A program made the translations under genes and the position numbers. A DNA stretch of 64,000 nt from Sneathiella limimaris (GTDB taxonomy: Bacteria > Pseudomonadota > Alphaproteobacteria > Sneathiellales > Sneathiellaceae). The DNA is taken from positions 434,001-498,000 of the forward strand of contig NZ_JABBYJ010000001.1 in NCBI RefSeq assembly GCF_012932565.1, written 5' to 3'. Positions 62,540 to 64,000 of the stretch are shown here, one piece after another (position 1 is the stretch's first letter; every line of letters starts with the position of its first letter). Below the pieces are notes generated by a model. That model searched no databases. It worked only from the letters and a program-made list of their open reading frames with translations, and was not told the origin of the DNA.

Positions 62540-63331
62540 CTATTTGCGTCCTGTCACGACATTCACGGCGTCAGGGTAAACAAGTCTATCTCCCACAACA
62601 AACTCATCGAGTTCTTCCGCAACCTCTTGGATCAAAGCATTTTGTGCATCTTCATCGAGTGCGAGAAACGCGCCTGCAATTGGCATAGATGCTAGATGCA
62701 TGGGCACAAACTTGGGCGCTAGCGGAACATCGATCATCAGCACTTGCCGCCGAACGGCTACATCCGAAAACCCTTGATCCGCAACCTGTTGTTTCAATTC
62801 CTCCGCCGCTGGCGTCTGCCTTTGGGATCTCTGCTTTTCTGCAATCTCGGGGGATATGTGGCGGGCGACAGCGGCGCAGAGGGCTTTTGTGTAGGGGCTA
62901 TGTCCATCCCAGATTGAGAAGACCAAACGCCCGCCTGGAACTAAAAGCCGCAAGAACTCACTCAGAGCTTTGGGCTTTTCTGGAAAGTAATGGTAGCCAT
63001 GCTGAGAAAGAATGACATCGTAAGACTGTGAAGGCAGTCCGCTACCGCATACATCGCTCTCAATCCATTGAATATCCAGATCGCCAGCTAAGTCTTTTGC
63101 CTTGGCAAGCATTGGCGTATTGATGTCCAGACCAGTGACCTTCCCGCTTGGTCCAACCTTTGACTTCACCAGTCGGGTCGTCACCCCTGTTCCGCAAGCA
63201 ACATCCAAGACGCGTTCCGAAGTGCGTGGCGAAACCTGCTCAACAAGCGCCTCAGCCCAACGGCCAAACCAAAGGGGCACCATAACTTCTTCGTAAATCT
63301 TGGGGCCGTTACCTGCCAATTGAAATGTCAT
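62540..63331 (-). CDS. Class I SAM-dependent methyltransferase
   Basis: 263 residues. Motif I VLDVACGTGVTTRLV, then VTGLDINTPML, and VILSQHGYHYFPEKPKALSEFLRLLVPGGRLVFSIWD, typical of UbiE/COQ5-like methyltransferases. Substrate unknown. Higher GC and a different codon style from its neighbours suggest horizontal acquisition. Confidence 0.9.
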   Translation of the reverse strand: MTFQLAGNGPKIYEEVMVPLWFGRWAEALVEQVSPRTSERVLDVACGTGVTTRLVKSKVGPSGKVTGLDINTPMLAKAKDLAGDLDIQWIESDVCGSGLPSQSYDVILSQHGYHYFPEKPKALSEFLRLLVPGGRLVFSIWDGHSPYTKALCAAVARHISPEIAEKQRSQRQTPAAEELKQQVADQGFSDVAVRRQVLMIDVPLAPKFVPMHLASMPIAGAFLALDEDAQNALIQEVAEELDEFVVGDRLVYPDAVNVVTGRK

Positions 63332-63595
63332 GGAAAAACCCTTTTGTCGCTTGTCGTACTATGAACAGTCTATGCGTTTGCCATGTCTCAGGTCAAACAC
63401 GGTCTGCCTAGGGAACTTTGGTGACATAACTGATGGTCAAGCCGTCTAAGATCGTGTCGTGTTTTGGCTTGCTCTGTAGTTCAGACATTCGAGCATTCTG
63501 CAGCGTCGGTCACTCTGGGCTTAAAGTGGAATTAGCAAGTCTTTCTAAGGAGATGAAGAGTGTATTGCTGAACGTCTCAGTGTTGAGGATGGGGT
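63332..63595. other. Intergenic region
   Basis: Only an unconvincing 60-codon frame (63433-63615) is open. No gene supported. Confidence 0.3.
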
Positions 63596-63775
63596 ATATG
63601 GAACCGGCGACTTGAGTTCTGTTATGACGTGCTCGCGAATGGCACTACAAGATCCATCACCTCTACCGCTTTTAATTTTGGATTCAATAGCTCGGCACAT
63701 TTCAGTACCCTGTTCAAACGCAAATTTGGAATGTCTCCAAGAGAAGTATTGAAGCCCTCCAGATCTGCGAAATAA
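63596..63775 (+). pseudogene. Partial second copy of the AraC-family gene (C-terminal HTH)
   Basis: Sixty codons in frame match the C-terminal helix-turn-helix end of the AraC gene at 57477 (its last 60 codons). Protein: WNRRLEFCYDVLANGTTRSI, then TSTAFNFGFNSSAHFSTLFK, RKFGMSPREVLKPSRSAK, stop. Most differences are single bases, several silent. Upstream of it the frame is lost, so it cannot make a regulator. Confidence 0.85.
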
Positions 63776-64000
63776 TTTATGAGCATTAATCTTATCAATA
63801 ATTGTAAGTGAAGACCGATTTCTTGCTCATATCGCTGGCGGGGGAAACGATTCTCATTGGCATAGGGCATCATGAGCTTTCTTCCTAGCTAAGGGAAAAA
63901 GAAGCAACGTTCCAGTCCACTGGCAAAGAGTGTATTGAATTCCTATTACTTGGGTCCCCTAAACTTCATGCTCAAAGATTACAGCCTAGCCTTGAAGCCC
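63776..64000. other. Window end without a supported gene
   Basis: I saw no convincing frame, hairpin or RNA in these 225 bases. Confidence 0.3.

Noticed and set aside
62374-62688. Plus-strand open frame (104 codons) across the methyltransferase end
   Set aside because: Mostly antisense to the methyltransferase and intergenic DNA; no protein-like pattern.
63433-63615. 60-codon frame before the AraC remnant
   Set aside because: No motif, no ribosome binding site, and it runs out of frame into the AraC remnant.

Overview
The window looks like chromosomal DNA of a marine, heterotrophic alphaproteobacterium of moderate GC (impression only, not computed). Pointers are the iron-sulfur PhrB-type photolyase, NasS/NasT nitrate control, a TRAP transporter, long ABC operons with 1-4 base overlaps (TGATG, TAATG, ATGA), and an initiator-tRNA fragment of alphaproteobacterial type. 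I cannot name the genus; Sneathiella/Kiloniella-like bacteria would fit. No rRNA, complete tRNA, CRISPR array or intact transposase was found.

Layout. 1-4358 (minus): a three-gene envelope operon of a CHAT-protease lipoprotein with TPR-like repeats, a signal-peptide protein and a CHASE2 protein cut by the window edge. 4698-7016 (minus): photolyase and a short-chain reductase. 7328-12793 (minus): dipeptide-type ABC importer, divergent from a MarR regulator and a plus-strand catabolic operon (creatininase, ketopantoate-reductase-like, SDR, M20 peptidase, EamA exporter; 12911-18274). A FAH-family enzyme and a TetR repressor follow. 20220-23251 (plus): a bufferin operon (YHS protein, BufA precursor, BufB, BufC, DoxX), with two TetR-like palindromes in its promoter region. 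23498-25982: AMP phosphorylase and PRPP synthetase.

26102-35238 is a nitrate assimilation cluster: nasT, nasS, then a sigma-54 promoter, a two-hairpin ANTAR leader with a terminator, nrtA, nrtB, a fused nrtCD and nasA. The leader shows how NasT probably lets polymerase read into the operon. 35566-37292: cold-response pair (DEAD helicase, CspA). 37386-39103 (minus): amidoligase plus glutamine-amidotransferase pair, probably making or trimming an unknown amide. 39717-45699: LysR, CoA-transferase, HMG-CoA lyase and TRAP transporter, probably for a branched C5/C6 hydroxy-acid.

From 47.3 kb onward the DNA looks acquired. A tRNA-Thr 3' fragment (47314-47362) and an initiator-tRNA 3' fragment (58552-58597) look like att remnants. 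Between them is a six-gene ABC operon with two unusual fusions (permease plus beta-propeller; acyl-CoA ligase plus enoyl-CoA hydratase), divergent from an AraC regulator. After 58.6 kb the DNA is decayed: an antitoxin with a broken RES toxin, a frameshifted small gene, a histidine kinase, a VPLPA-CTERM surface protein, a probably transferred methyltransferase, and a second partial copy of the AraC gene's 3' end.
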